DNA of 64,000 bases from Nymphaea colorata (Eukaryota; Streptophyta; Magnoliopsida; Nymphaeales; Nymphaeaceae): NCBI RefSeq assembly GCF_008831285.2, contig NC_045141.1:21448848-21512847 (forward strand). The letters are read 5' to 3'. The position numbers and the translations under genes were made by a program. The number at the start of each line of letters is the position of its first letter. Within the stretch, counting starts at the first letter, position 1. The notes beneath the pieces are model-generated. The model was given only the letters and a program-made list of their open reading frames with translations. It made no database searches and was not told the DNA's origin. Positions 43,336-57,880 of this stretch are shown here, piece after piece.

Positions 43336-43599
43336 GAAAATTGAATGGTGATTGTAGTTTTTTAGAGTCACTCAACCATCTAATCTACACCGTCCAATCC
43401 AACATGGTGGACGGTTAAAAGAAAAATAAGAAAGAAAATTGTGATGAACATTTTCATCATCTACTATCAGTTTACACATTTTTTTCAATGTTTTTCTATC
43501 ATCATCCATCTGCTTTAGATGAACGGTCTTAATTAGATAGCTTGTTGACTCTAGATAACCAAAGTCATTTACTCACAATATATATATATATATATATAA
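43300..43599. mobile_element. (TA)n-flanked MITE, copy 2
   Basis: Bounded by (TA)n at 43300-43320 (joined to a GA-run) and 43578-43599. The left end reads TTTTTTAGAGTCACTCAACC and CATCTAATCTACACCGTCC. The right end, reverse-complemented, reads ATGACTTTGGTTATCTAGAG and then ATCTAATTAAGACCGTTC. This gives an imperfect terminal inverted repeat of some 50 bp. Central CGGTTAAAAG matches copy 1. Confidence 0.65.
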
Positions 43600-45341
43600 T
43601 TAGAAACACTTGTTTCCTCTTCACCCCTTCCTGTATTCCGTTCGTCTATCTTTAACCATGGAGTAAACTAAAAAAGGATAATAGGATTTCAAGATCACTT
43701 GATTATCATGCAATTACCGGTTGATTCCACACTTACATTTCGATCGAATTTGTTCTATCTTAAAAAAACACCAAATGAGAAGCCTTGATCAAAAGCCAGT
43801 CAACATACGCTCGCCCTTTTTTTTATAACAACAAAAAGTGATGGAGAGATCAGAAGAAAGAAACTTGAAGCTTCTTTTGATTGCCGTGGAATAAAGCCAC
43901 CTTTTGTTGGAAATTATTGGAAGTTCGATCTGAAACCAGACCTCAAACTACATAAAAATTCAACTTCGAAGAAAACTTTCGACGACCTCTAGTTTGGCGT
44001 AAAGCAAAACCAAACATCAGACTATAAATTACCCAAAAATAAAAAATCATGGCTGCCAAGTTAGATTCTTAGTCAGCTACATCTCATAAAACCTCCAAAT
44101 CTTGGTGATTTGAATTCCAAATAGTTCGATATCGAAATCAACGAGTCCCACAAATCGTGTTTCTGGCCAGCCTGTTGTTGATTATGAAAAGGATCTATAA
44201 TCTAATATCTTATCCAACCTTGTATTTTACGCAATTAAGCCCAATGAAAAGTATGATCGTTTCTTTTTTTTTTTCAAAATTTATGTTGGTAGCCATATAT
44301 ATTATATAGTTTGTCGTCTTATCATTGGGAAACCGCATGTATTATTTTTTGATAATCTCAACACATAAATCTCCTTGAGATGCGTAAACTCTACAGTGCG
44401 GATAGCATATTTTATTGATTTAAGTAACTAAACAAATTCAATCCAGAGCACGAAAAAGCTTGTGACTCTGGTTCTTGCCGCGGCCTAACATGGGCGCAAT
44501 GTCGATCAATCAATATTTTTCAACTCTAAAGGATGAAAGCTCTTTAGAAAATCAATTAGCAACTACGAGTGTACATGTCGGCGAAAATTAAATAAAGTTA
44601 GGGAACTATTGAGAGCTTGAAACTTTGAAGATTTAGATGACTCAATTAATTCAATCGTTCGTTCTGACCCAGCCACTCAATTATTTGTCATACCGATCGA
44701 GGTTAGGCAGTAAATGGTTGGGAGCGAAACAGGGGAGTGGTCGTGGTCGAGCAAACAATGAACACTATAATATTTCTGTCTCCGAGTGTTTGATTGGTCT
44801 AAGCATGGACCCTCAAGGCAAGAGGTGTTTGAATGCATGTCCCTAGCGAACAGATAAAAAAATCATAGGATACTATTTTAATATTTCTTTTATTATGTAT
44901 TCTTGTGTTGTAATGTTAACATAATATGATGTAAAATCAGCTTAAAATAAGTGTTTCATAAATTGACATTGACAATGTGGAGTAGCATGCTGGCCATTAA
45001 TTGTGAGAATATGATATGATGATATATGTGTGTCCATATGGTGACATTTGGAAATGGAAGAATGGATGGCCACAACCCAATTAATTATTGGGACATAAAT
45101 GATACGATGGCTCGTGATCTGCTGGCGCTTCCAAACAAGGAAGGGAAATTAACTCGCCCGCACCTCCTCCTCCTCCTGCTTCCCATTACCTTTTTAACTG
45201 CTCCCTCATTTCACTCCTCCTGTCTGTCTTCCTCATTTTTTGCATAGTCACATGGCAGAGAGAGAGGGAGGGAGAGATTTTTATTTCATGCCGACATGCT
45301 TGATAAAGCATGTGATTTGGTTCTATCATGACATAAAATTC

Positions 45342-45524
45342 CAATATATATTGAATTGTGACTCTTACTTTTCTAAGTCATACCGTCATTTGATCATGAA
45401 TGGTTAAGAAAAAAAAGTGTGGTATTTTTATCATTCACACATTTTTCTTTTTGGTTTTCTCTCAACTATCGATTTGCTCCAGACATATATTTTTAGTTAG
45501 ATGAATATATATATATATATATAT
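45342..45524. mobile_element. (TA)n-flanked MITE, copy 3
   Basis: Left ATATATATTGAATTGTGACTC and CATGAATGGTTAAGAAAAAA, right TTTAGTTAGATGAATATATA ending in (TA)n at about 45505-45524. Same internal words and fold-back design as the other copies, but shorter. Confidence 0.5.
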
Positions 45525-47693
45525 CCTTTAGTATTTGATGAGCCAATGTGCCTGCATGTGTGTGATCAATGTAATTTTTCTAAGAAATCATATATATATA
45601 TATATATGTTGGATCTGGATGATGAGCAAGTGGATTGGTTTCGTAAGACAAAGAGATGAGGGTTCCAGTTGTGAGGTTGCGTCTAACTTGGATTAGGAGT
45701 CGTGAGATTTGGATGCATCTGATTTAATTAATTATGGTCCTTGCTCCGTCTGGGACCCCCGGACACTGCCAGCAGCAGTTGCATTATTTTTGACAATCAA
45801 ATTATGGGCATACGTATGTGAGCGATTACGTTCGGACGTCGTCTGACTTTTAGGATTAGGTGCTGTGCTGCATGCGCATCCAATTTGGATCACTTGCCTC
45901 TCCAAATTATATTCTTGGCTACCCTTCTCAACTCTCGGCAGTCAAAATTGAACTAGATTATACATCCGTTCAACATAGGCCAAGAGGGATCCTTTTCTAG
46001 TTTCCTACATCAAATCTCGCTGTTTAACAGCAAGTCCAGTGCTAAATCCCCACATTATTGAGCTTAATCTGCTTGTGAGGCTCAAAGCTGGTTTCAAAAA
46101 CATACAACTCTAGTGTAAATTCAAAGGGTTGTCCAATTCGCTATCAATCAAGAAACTTCTTAACCTATCACGCAATGACTCATAATTTTTTCCATATACA
46201 TATATAGGAGAGGATTTCTATGTTGAGAATGCCATAAACCATTACTAATGCTCCTATAGAGCAACTGTTTTTAGAGACAGATTTTTAATTTTTAAACATC
46301 CAACGTTCAGCAGAACTGGACTCCCTTGTATGCACAAAGAGAGAGAGAGAGAGAGAAGACGATAAAATGAGGTAACAAAATTTGAGGACAAGAAGTTCTA
46401 TAGATACATGAACAAACCACAAAAAAAAATAGAAAAACGATATATACAACACAACAGTACAATAAAATTGAATAAGAGGGGTGGGGAGAGAGTGGTTAGA
46501 CAGAGCGGCAAAGTCACATAGCAGCAAACGAAAGACTGTGTCGTAGCCAAATAGCAAAGTGGACATCTCTATGCACAATGCGTGCCACAAAATTCGGTGA
46601 TGAAAATATGCCCCTGAAGACCCTATTGTTGCACTCCTCTCAAATGTGCTACCAAGAATATGTGAGTCACAACCTCCAAACATGATCCCAAAAAAAAGAC
46701 AGGTAGAGGAAATGATAAAAAAGGAAAAGAAGGCGAATGAAGGGCGGGTCTGTTAGACTACTAACAAAGGAAGACCAAACAAAGGCAAAAACACTACAGA
46801 AGAAAGGACATTAGGTAAAAAGGTAAACCCGAGACTCAGCCACGGCAAGATAGAGGGGTGGGAGAGATAGTGGATAGACGGCTGGTCCTTCGTCTTATAA
46901 GAGAGAGAGAGAGAGAGAGAGATCTCCCTAATTGGACCATTTCATTCATAGGCCTACCTTTGACAGCTTCCGCAAGGAGGAGGACCAGTGCCACCAAAAG
47001 ATGAATGTTATTTCCTCCCCAACTTGCTCAAAGCTCCATTTCTGAAAGATAAGATCATGAGGCCCCTGCATGTTGTCACATTCAGTGGTTCTGGCATTCA
47101 AAAGTGTGGACATTGTACATTAATGGGAAGACAGTGGGGGCGTTCTACACTTTCTAGCAAGTCAGGCATGGGGGGCCATTGCCATTGATGCCATGGCCAT
47201 TCAGCCCCTCTCAACAGTCGCTACTTGCCCATATATTGCTCTATGCTCCACCTTGTCAAATCCTTGTGCTTCGGTTTGGAGGGGAAGAACCCAAGATTTG
47301 ACAAATACTTGATCTTCAATATCAGAAGGAGCCAATTTTGATTAGGCCTTGCATTTATGAGAGTGAGCTGTGAGCTGTAGTTGAAGAAAATGTACAAAAA
47401 GATGCAGAAGCAAATTCATCTATACGTGCACATGCATCTACACTATCTTTTTTTTAGCTTTTCTGGGTTTAACGACACAAGTGGGTTGGATCTGGCAAGA
47501 GAGTTTTGTCATTTTTTCTAGCCGCACATCCGATCTGACATCGAATTGTTTGGTTTACTTTAAGATGTATCGGCTCCACCTGTAAAATAATAACAGTATG
47601 TCAGCATGCAGTTGTTAGAAATGTTTTTACGGCTCCCGAGCTTGAAACGTTAAGAACTTGTAAAAAAAAAAGTAAAAAAACACATTATATTTA

Positions 47694-47694
<1 letters not shown>

Positions 47695-47736
<42 letters not shown>
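47695..47736. repeat. (TG)n-(TA)n microsatellite
   Basis: About 24 bases of TG followed by about 18 bases of TA. Similar TA/TG compounds occur at 42341-42363 and 53917-53951. Confidence 0.95.
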
Positions 47737-50700
47737 CACATCAAGAGAAAAATGGTGCTTCTGCTCTGGTCAGACCCGTGCTGCCAAGAATGATAGAAAT
47801 TTAAGGAGGTTGAGTCCAATTCAAATATAGGACCTTATTGTGATGGAGCTATTATGAAAATGACTTCTTTGTTTGATGCATACATTTAACTAATCTTCGT
47901 AATCTAACAAGAGTCCTTCTAGAACGAACGTCTGAGACTGAGTTACTACCAAGCGTAGTTTCTGAAACTAAGTTTCGTTTAGGAAAACAATTCTAACTAG
48001 CCAACCCATGAACCATTTTTCCCAAAGTGGGCATCAATTCCCTGCTCTTGCAGTCTTTCAGTTTGCAGGTCGAGCTGATGAATAAATAATAAGTTCATGT
48101 TTAACCAACACTGTATTTTTGTTAGACTAGCTGCGCAATTAGCAGCTCATTATGCATAAATGGGTAATTAGAACAAACACCAAGCGTCAAGTCGGCTTGT
48201 TTTGCCCTGCCAATGCTTAGTTAACACGTAATATGAAGGTTACATGTAAGCTTGATAATGTTTTGCTGGTTATTCAATCTAATAGGCAATGAGGCAACTG
48301 ATAATTAAGTTGTGACATAACTAATACTTGGATGACTACATTACTAGTCTAACGAGCCTTTATTAATTTTTTCTTAATTGGGTTAAGTATCGGATTAAGT
48401 ATCAGGAACTTCATAACTTATATATGATTGCCCAGATCCTTAGTTGAAGTTTGATTTCCACGGATTGGCTTACACTGGTCAAACATATCCTGAAATATTT
48501 TGATCTTCACCATCGTCATCATATACATCAAGTAGGTGAAACAATCTTCAACATACGAAAGAAAGAAGCTACTCAAGTTCATTTAGGATAAAAAAGTGAA
48601 GACAAAAGATGTATAATTTACAAACTCCTCTATTTCTTTTAGGAGCAATCCCTACTTCAGGAAAAAGTTGTCCGCCAAGTCTATTCCTGGACAAGTGTAG
48701 TAGGATCGGAGTTTTGGATCTTGTGAGTCGGCAGGATGCAGACATGTCTAACTTTTTTTCTTTTTATAAAACTTTATCTTTTTCTTGTGATGAATTACAT
48801 AAACATGATGCTCGATTGGAACATTAAAACAAAAAAAAAAACATACTAAGCATCCTCACAATTCCTATCAACACACAGAGCAACACAATCTCCCCAAGAT
48901 CTACTCTTGTGAATATTTCAAACAAAAAGTCATCCTAAACAGTAATCCCCTAAAGCTGATAATGCCTTAGTAGATCCTAATTCCAAAGGATATAACTGCA
49001 GACTTCTGTTCAGCTAATGAGAAACAAAAGAATCAAATCAAGCAATAGAAAGTTGGTGTGTGATCTAAAAGCTGATTGAGTAATAGGGTTCTGAATGTCT
49101 TTCCCTAGGAAACCACCTTTAGGCCTTGAAGAAGGATGCATCTTATCATGGAGGGATATCTAATCATGTGTCTTTTGCAGAAGCATTGAACCCGTCATAT
49201 TTCCTATGAAGCTTCATGTTCCCAAAGATCTATGTAGAAATTCATTTGGAATCTATATGGGTTTGTCCGGTCCTGGTTGGGATTGTTCCAATATACATAA
49301 CCCCATCCTTCCCTACGCAAAATATGCATCTCACATGTTCAATAAGGTTGTCTACAAAAGCAATGAAGCTGGAGGTTTGCCTGGTCTTACATGATATATA
49401 ATCCTATACATGCCGACAGCCTTCATTTTCAGATGAATATGAAAGCCCATACTGTGGTCCAACATGTGTTTGTTTCAAAGCTGCAAAACGTTCCGATTCA
49501 ATGGCAATTCTTAGATACATGGAAGATCAGATCTGAATAAAATCTATGATCTGTACAACCAAAAAAACCTAAAAACCATATTCTAATCGTTAATTACATC
49601 GCTATTTGAAGTTGATATTGTTCCTGTATATCTTGATGTGCATCCTTCCCTTGATGCCCATCTCTTATTAAAACGGACAGAGTCGGCAAATGGTCTAAGA
49701 AAACCCATACAACGTCTAATTTTAGGCACTTCATTTTACTGCATGAGAGAATCCTGCAAGGAACCAAATTTTCAGGAATTTTAGACATTTGAGTTCTTTA
49801 CCATTATCATCACCGATTTATATATATACCCACATAAAATGGCATGTATAAGAGCGATTCTCTACGTTTATGCACCAAATTTACCAAAACTTTCTGAATT
49901 CATCTCATACTCTGGCGAGCGTCAAGCTTAGATCTAGGCACTCTCCTAATTAAGTTGGGCGGATAATATAATCAACCATGTCACTTTGTTCAAATGATAG
50001 CTTCTAATTAAGCGGGTAGATAATATGATATTAAAACAGTTCACTTCGTTAAAATGATCTGGTCAATCACCGCCATTGCGGAGCAAAGCCAGAACTTTCA
50101 ATATCACGTTACTTTCAACGAGTCTCACTAAAGTAAACAAGGAAGAGTCGAACTTAGATGAAAACCAATGGCACTGAGCATGCCAGACCAATTTAACAGA
50201 GTGATTGGGAGCATCACCACGTCTTTCTGTGCGCAAAAGTATGGCATGAGCACGTTGCTAACAAAAACCTTCATCCACCTGGCGGAAGGGTTTGAACTCA
50301 AGAATCGTTCAAGTCGAGGAAGCTCGCGAATAATCAATGTCGGGGACATCTCTCTGGCGTAATCTGATTGATTGGCACCTGAATTATCAACGTAATCTGC
50401 ATGTCAAACTGAAACTTCAGCGAAGACTTCAAGAAACTTTCTGGATTCACTGTAGTCCCCCTCATGATCAGAAAAGATAAAGGAAGTTTCAAATGGTTGG
50501 AGTCCGCCTAACTCTAATTTGATCCAAGGAAAGGTATGAATTATGAAAAAAAAAAGAAGGAACTTCACGTGGATAACAAACCAATTCTATTGATGGAATT
50601 GGCTAAGTAATTTTAGGAACTGCCATAAGCTTGTTTCCAAATTGTCATCTCCTGTAATATAACTCTACAAGTTTGGATGGATGATGAGAACAAGAAACGA

Positions 50701-53700
50701 TCATGTCTGTCTTGCTTGGCGTTTACTGACAAAGGAGGTGAACTGCGGCACTGTTTGGTGACCATCACTGTGTCAGCTTCCACTTTCTGCAGAGGATTTC
50801 AGGGGGACTGCCTCCATATCCCAACAAAAGTAGGCGGGTAGATGAAACCAACTTACGCACATATGCATGAGCTTAAGCATACACACACACACACACACAC
50901 ACACACTCTATTTCTCTCTGTCTTCCCCCGTTTTCTTATTAGCTTTCACAAAGCAGGATTCAGAGAGGATATCAGGTAATAATCGAATGATTGACAGAAA
51001 CAGTTCTTGCATGAATATGTGTTCTGCTTACAGGCCAAAAGGGGCTTTAAACTGACGAAGTAAGAGTTGCTAAAGTAATTAAAAATTTAAAAAAATCTTC
51101 AAATAGTTAAGAAATTCGTTAATACTTGATAGATGGCAGTCTTGAATTTGGCTATTGAATCAGTTTTGGATTCAATTCAGATCTGCCCATTCAGGCCGCT
51201 TCAATCTGATATATTCTGATAACAATGATACAAAGGGCTGGGATGTGGCAGTCTGCCGGTGGTCGGAAATGATCAGCCGGTGGTAATTCGCCCATCCATG
51301 TTTCCCCTTGAAACTTTTTGAAAAACACCAAAATTTGTTTGGAAAATATTTCAAGATAAAAAAATTTTCTACATTAGAAAAGGAGATTTTTCCTTGTCTT
51401 GTTTCTGTACCATGTTTCCTATTTTCGTTCCCTCTATGACAGTCTATCGCACATCCCTTTTATAAATTTATCTCGTTCAATCCTTTCCACCATTGTTCCT
51501 ATTAAGTACTTCTTTAACTCTGATCAACTGTATCAATATACTAAATGTTGTTTTTTAGAGTCACTAAATTACGTAACTAGAGAACTCACATTTGCCCACA
51601 TCAGCCTCACAAAATTAGTTTAATATATATGTTAATATTTTGATACATTTGATTGTTATATATATAAGTGCTCCAAAAAAATTATAGGTATTAAATGAGT
51701 GTCCTCACCAGAAAAAATTTCTAGTGCGGCTGGTGTATTGATTTACTTTTTTTTTTCTCAACTATATATCTACCTTAGATCTACCATAGATGGACCTGGT
51801 TATATATATATATATCTGGGCCGTAAGAAGCAATTATGGCACAAATAATTGATGTCCTACAACTAAACTAAAAGTCTAAAAGTTGAATTCGATGCATCTT
51901 CTGTTTCTGTACATTACGGATATCACTTTTCATTAAGAAAAATCTTTGCACTTCAGCGAGCCAAGAGCCGGTACTAAGTGATTGATTTAATGAGGGTTTT
52001 GTTTATAAAGTTGAGCCTTTTCCCATCTTAGCTTATTCGCCTCATAATATGGCACTCGTCTGGGGAATCTTTTCTTTTTGAACCTTTTCAGTGAGTGGAG
52101 GCAAGTCATCAAGCTTCGCAGAAATATCCATCGATTGGAGTCCAAAATAATGCACATCAATATTATTGTAAGGAGTCCACGAATCAAGTAAATCACATCA
52201 AATGTTATGAACCTTGCTTGTGTTCATAATAATGCCCACGATTTTATCATGAATATCTACGCATGAAAGGTCGTCAACATTTAGGGGAAAAAGAATCAAG
52301 TTCCCTCATTTTTTTGTGCTGCCAAAAATGAATGAGGATATAAATTTATGACAGTGTCCTTACATAATGAATCAAATCATGTATGTAAAAACTTGCAACC
52401 AGATGATTCATGCTGTTGAACTGGTTCGAATGCAAGACCTTTACGTACGTAGTTTGATACCTCTTAACTTTTGATTCTACAATTAAAATTCTGAAAACAA
52501 AATTTCACTTCAACTTCAAACTGGAATTGGAATGAAAATCGAGGTTCTAATGTCTCTTTGTGTTTGATAGTCCGAAATTTTGATTCCAAAATTGAAAATA
52601 ACGTGTTTAAGAAAAAGAATTGAGATTCTTAAATTGATGAATTAAAACCACCATGTCACGTGTACCTAAAGAGATAAAAAATTTCTAAAATTCTACAATC
52701 ATAATTTCAATCTATAGATTGATCAAAATTCTGTAATTTTGGTTCAAGAATGAGCCTATAATTCTAGAATTAAAATTTTTGTTTGATAACGCAATTCTCA
52801 TTTCATAAACAATGAGAATTTCAATTCTAGAATTTCATAATTTCGGCCTCATCAACTAAGCTTTATTACTTTTAACACCCAAAAAAAAAAAAGAATTCTA
52901 AGAGGAAACTTCTCAAGTGCTTCCACTTTTATTTTTTAACGGCAAAGCTTCGTGTCGGCCTGTATATGAGTGCATGACCATGTGCCAACATCTCCCACTT
53001 GCCCATGATAAAGGCGAAAGAATCTGTCTAACAAGCATTGTTCCTCACTAAGGCAACAGGCATGGAGAGAATCCCCTTAAACAAATATTGTTCCTTACTC
53101 TGCCAACAAGCGTGGGACTAATAAATTCATTAGGGTTTACCAGCCAAGCTTACGCCAGTTGCAGCAAACCAGGTTTCATGCATATAATATATGCCTGATT
53201 CTCTGATCATATTCAATTCCCAATGCATATATTTTTAGTTGGGAACCACTGGCTACTTAATTTAAGAATATGCACACGTCTGCACTTTGAAGTTGATTAT
53301 CTTAAGCCAGTTTAGGTTAATTAATTTATACGTACAACTGAATTACATGGTTGATTTGATACAAACAGGCCTTGTGATACCGGAAATCGACATTCAAGAA
53401 TCAAGGGATAAACAAATTTTAAATTCTGGGGATTTGAAGAAAAGGGCATTGTTTTACATCTGAAATCGATCATTATAAAATCAACCATGTGGCAATATTA
53501 GACTTATGTGGTTAAATTGTGGTTAGTATAACTTAGAAAACTTACATCCAATGGGGCACTTGCATGTATTGATCCTTTGTATAATTAAGCATTTACTGGA
53601 TCCCCATTAATTAATACATCTTAATACATGGCGGGGAACACACGATCTCCAAGCTCAATTTAGGGTGGACACTGAACATAATCTCTGATTAGATGCATAA

Positions 53701-54130
53701 AAAAATTACTTGACATGCTGTTACACAGATCTACTGGCACGTGTGCTGGAGAATCTATCTAATGACACGGACCTATTGGCACGTGTTGACACGCACACAC
53801 GGCGGACACTTGTCTGACCGCCACCTCATCGGTGGGCTGGATGTTCCAGTTGAGTCAGCTGCATGTGCTGTGCCACTCATGCAAATATATCTTAAGAAAG
53901 CGAGTCAGGTCGCTTATATATATATATATGTGTGTGTGTGTATGTGTGTGTGCGCGCCATTAAGTGGGCTCAGTGTTCCAACAAATTAAACCCAGAAAAC
54001 AATGTAAAGAATTAGTAAGAAAAAGCATTTACTGCAGCTCAATTTACATGGCTAATAGAAGTCTCCCTAGTAATTGAGACGTTCATAATTGCCTCTTCTT
54101 GATTAGCCAACTTCTCTCAAAGGGCATCCC
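47737..54130. other. Gene-poor spacer
   Basis: No supported gene. Seen: (AC)n at about 50880-50906; short TA-repeats at about 51803-51816; an AT-rich block at 52550-52850 built from inverted copies of AATTCTAGAATT, probably an old fold-back element; the TA/TG compound at 53917-53951. Open frames (for example 50128-50349 minus, 51987-52196 minus) have no recognisable motif. Confidence 0.5.
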
Positions 54131-54149
54131 ATTTAGGGATGCACAATGA

Positions 54150-54475
54150 CTGAGCTGGCTCGAATCTACATATTGTTCAGCTTCAGCTTGAGTCGAGTTT
54201 TATAAGGTGAGCTTGAGCTTGTCCTGGTAAACCCATTCTGAGGTCGAGCTCGATTCGTTTAAGCTTGTGTCATTTGATTGATCATACATTTAAAGGAAAA
54301 CGAAAAGCACAAACAAAACTAGTAAAATTCATCAAAAATTATTGGCATATCCCTGAAGATTAACAAGCAGGAAAGACATGAGCTCAATTGAGTTTTAATA
54401 AGTCGAGCTCATGCAACTCAAACTTGAGTTTTAACTGAAGCTCAAGCTCGACTCATTTAATAAATGAGTCAAGCT
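54150..54475. repeat. Degenerate GAGCTTGAGCTCGA-type repeat
   Basis: Many variants of GAGCTYGAGCTCGA and AGCTTGAGTCGAG on both strands at the two ends (54150-54260 and 54380-54475), around a plain AT-rich middle. This word pattern is common in plant interspersed repeats. The two ends are roughly inverted to each other. Class not determined. Confidence 0.5.
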
Positions 54476-54889
54476 TATAAGAGCAAATATTCAACCATTG
54501 TTCTGCGCTGAAATTAATATTTGAACTGAAGAAGCTTTCCATACGATCAACGCTCTGAAGATCAAAGTGTTCGACAAGAAAAACATTGTGCTCATGTTCT
54601 CCTTTGGAAGAAAACGCATGATATGATCGTTTCCGACATTTGATCGATATATTTATAACTTGTCTGGTTGTATTGCATCCTGCACTCGTATTGCATCCAC
54701 TGCCCAGTTGAGCGTAAATGCCAGCATTCTTGAAACACAGTGTTCTATTATGCAATCAAACAAGGTCTTAGTTACAAAGAGACACACTTAATTCTTTCTC
54801 CCATTGGCTTCCCTGCTTCTAATTCACGTCCAACTTCTTGAATCTTAATGCCTGTGCTAATGTAATATCTTTCAAAACTAATGTTCACT

Positions 54890-55180
54890 TCTCCACTTCG
54901 ATTTAACTACAGCTTCAGCCAACTATGGCTGGAACAAGTCTGGTTACTTACTCCCACCTATATTAAAGAAGCAGTTGGGCTGTGAAGATTGGCTCAATCT
55001 CAGGCACATTTTTTGGAGTGTCCCTATTCTAGGGACCTTTGGTTAATGGCCGACCTATCTTCTGCTCCTCGTGCTCTTCAACTGAACAAGGGGCTCCTGG
55101 TTAAGTTCCTATGTGCATCTACATCATGCTCTTGCAGACCTGCCTTGAAGATGAAGCTTCATTTCACCTGAAACAGGGAG
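54890..55180 (+). mobile_element. LINE fragment: zinc-binding tail of reverse transcriptase
   Basis: One frame reads SQAHFLECPYSRDLW (about 54997-55041). This fits the C-terminal zf-RVT motif of plant LINE polyproteins (HLFxxCPxSxxVW) with one residue missing. Only this short piece is readable; the upstream Cys pair and the reverse transcriptase domain are not seen, so this is a dead scrap. Confidence 0.45.
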
Positions 55181-57880
55181 TTTCTAGAGAGCTTTCTATG
55201 TGCTTATGCCTATGCACACATACACATGAACTTACTTACTGGGGACTCTATACATGTTTCTATGTGTAAGCACATATAAATGCGTGACTTTCCTATGGAC
55301 TCTCTAAAAGATTTCTATGTGCATGCACACATCTACACGAACTATGAACTTGATTACTGGCGCCATGCAGTCTCAATATCATGTGCCAACATCTCCCACT
55401 GGTTAAAATCAACAGTAAAAAGCAATGCTGGAGTCAAAAAAAAATTGAGAAGATTTTCGTGTTTGAGAGGGCACTTATATACATAACATAGCAAATATTT
55501 GAAGATATTTAAAATTAAAGCTCATGTGTGGCTCTTATAAAGAGTCGTAGACATGGGTCATTTTTCAAATATGCGAAAATTTTAAGTGGCGTTTCAGAAA
55601 ACTTCATGAAATAACAACACATTTGACACCTCAGATGTTGTTTTTAAGAAAAAAATTAGTAAAATAGATCGGTTGCTGGATTTGTGCTCTGAATTGTATC
55701 GATCTTGCACCTTTTATGTGCATATATTCACATGCACGTGGAGTGGTACCATGTATACTTACCATTTATTTAATAAGATTCCTTATAATAGTTCTTTTTA
55801 CTTTTTTTTTTCTTGCTTTTCTCAAAGGAATTTGCATAAATGGTGAGTGACATCAAAAAGCAGATCATTGATAGCTACCATATTTCAGTATATTTTTAAC
55901 AAGTGATGGAAAAGTTGGGTGGTAGGGCAAAGCTCCAAACCACCTTCCCACAGGTTTGCCTGTTCTGCCGGATCAAAACTGAGGGCGTGAAGAGAGTGGG
56001 ACCTGAATCTTTTTCCCTCTTTAATTTGTCTTTTGGGAAAAATATACGTGAACACTTCATTCTCTCCTGTTAAATATTCAATCATTAAGCGTGAATTGGC
56101 TTTTCACGACTCTTTTTAATTTGGTGGAAGACAATATCATTCAATTTCGTTGCCAGTTGCATGATATATAAAAATATATAGTTACTCTCTTTGAAGCATC
56201 CTTTAATTGAAAGATAATATCAATTAATCAAGTATTGCTGGAAATGTACTGCCATTGTATATTCATTTGAGAGGGAAGTCCTATGTTGGTAGTAAATGAT
56301 ACATGAGAAAAGTGCATGTCATGTCAATAATTTGTCCATAGCAAAGTCGCGCCCACTTTATGTAGCTTTCTTAGGGCTGTCAATGTGTCTGGGATTCCTT
56401 TTCTCTAGAGGACCCAACTCACACTCAATCTCTTCGTTTTCTGGCCACTTGAAAGGAAAACCTGAATCCAACTTGAGCAGACAAGTGGGTTCGGCACTTC
56501 TTTTTCGGATGGAAAACTTTTTCTTAAAGAAGCAGCCATGGCAGTATATAAGAAATGCGCATTTGCTTTGATGTGAGTTCTCCTTCATTTGGAACTTTGT
56601 GTATGTATCATTGTCACACAAAAAAACTTATTCTTTCGAAAAAAATATGTTGAACACCTTCAAAGTTAAATAAATCACCCAAAAACAACAGCAAAAAATT
56701 GTTGTTTTGTTTTTTAAGCTGAAAAGAAAAAAAAATGTTTCTTCGAGCTTTTTTTCATGTTTTTTATAGTTTTTTTACATTGTCTTACTAGCTTCTCGTA
56801 TTTTATTTTTCTTGGAATTTTTAAAATATATAAAAATTTTACCGGATTTTTTTGCATTTTTGTCTCGTTTTTCTCAAGCTCCCCATATTATAGAAGAGAA
56901 AAAACTCATTGTTTGAAATTCCAAAAACAATATTTGTTATTATGGTGTTTATGTATCCAACTTTCCATTAGAAAACATTTGGGGTTCACTGCGAGTCAAA
57001 AACAGATCCCAACCACGCCATAAAACGATAACAGGATCTGGATCTTGGATCTTCTATGATCTGTTGAAGTTAAGCAACCAGGTAATCAAGGAAATTGACT
57101 GCGAAAGGTGCGGGGATTTTGAGGTAATCTTGATGTTTCGGATCTGACTCATCACCTCTTCCTAGCTGATCTGGATCTGACAGCTCTGTCTCCCCATTTC
57201 GGAACCAATAATGCAATCTTGGGCGGTACCATAATTGACAAATGATGATACCACCCCACAACGGCTCTATTAATGGTGCCATAAAAATATTTTTAAAATA
57301 CTAAAAAAATAACAATGCAGCATATTAACCGGCATTAAACCAAAGTTTAAGCAGCATTAGGTCCAAAAAGAATCGACTAATAATAAAAATGTCACAGCTA
57401 ATGTTCCTTCGGTCGGGGAACACCTGTATAGGTTTTATCATTGCTTTCAAGAGAATCTGGGACTAATTGAATAAGGCTATATTAATGCACTAAAGTTGTT
57501 CTGAGCTTTAGACTCTACGTTGTTATAAGATTGTGATAAAAGAAAGACCAAACAAGCTGCTCGCTTACGAAACCTGAACCCCCTTTTTTTTTTTTTTGGC
57601 ACTTTTTATATTTGTTGTAAAAAACTTGAGAAGAAAAAAATCCTCAAAAGAACTTGTTGTATGTTAAAACTGTTAAATGGAAAAGAAAAAAATTACTTTG
57701 TTACAATTCTCACTACATAAGAAACAAGTAAAAAGCTAAAAATAAAAAAGTACAGTGTACTGAAATGCCCCATGTGAAAAAGGAAATGCCAATAATTTTG
57801 TGTCTTGGGGCTGCAAGCTGGTCGGATGCGGTAGGGAGAGCTCTCAAAAATATATAGATATATATATCTATATATCTATA
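55181..57880. other. Gene-poor spacer with A/T-run blocks
   Basis: No supported gene. 55190-55400 has repeated TTTCTATGTGCATG-type words. 56640-56960 is A- and T-run rich, similar in texture to the blocks in the CDC48C introns. 57850-57880 is a TATAGATATATATATCTATA-like palindrome just left of the GC-rich island. Confidence 0.5.

Larger units (their letters stand above)
42578..47690. other. Gene-poor spacer
   Basis: Apart from the two MITE copies listed, I see GA tracts (46338-46358, 46902-46921), a TA-repeat at about 45589-45607, and a 132-codon minus-strand open frame (46285-46683) with hydrophobic, low-complexity content and no known domain. No gene is supported. Confidence 0.5.

Noticed and set aside
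46285-46683. 132-codon minus-strand frame
   Set aside because: Hydrophobic and Ser/Leu repeats from a GA microsatellite; no recognisable protein.
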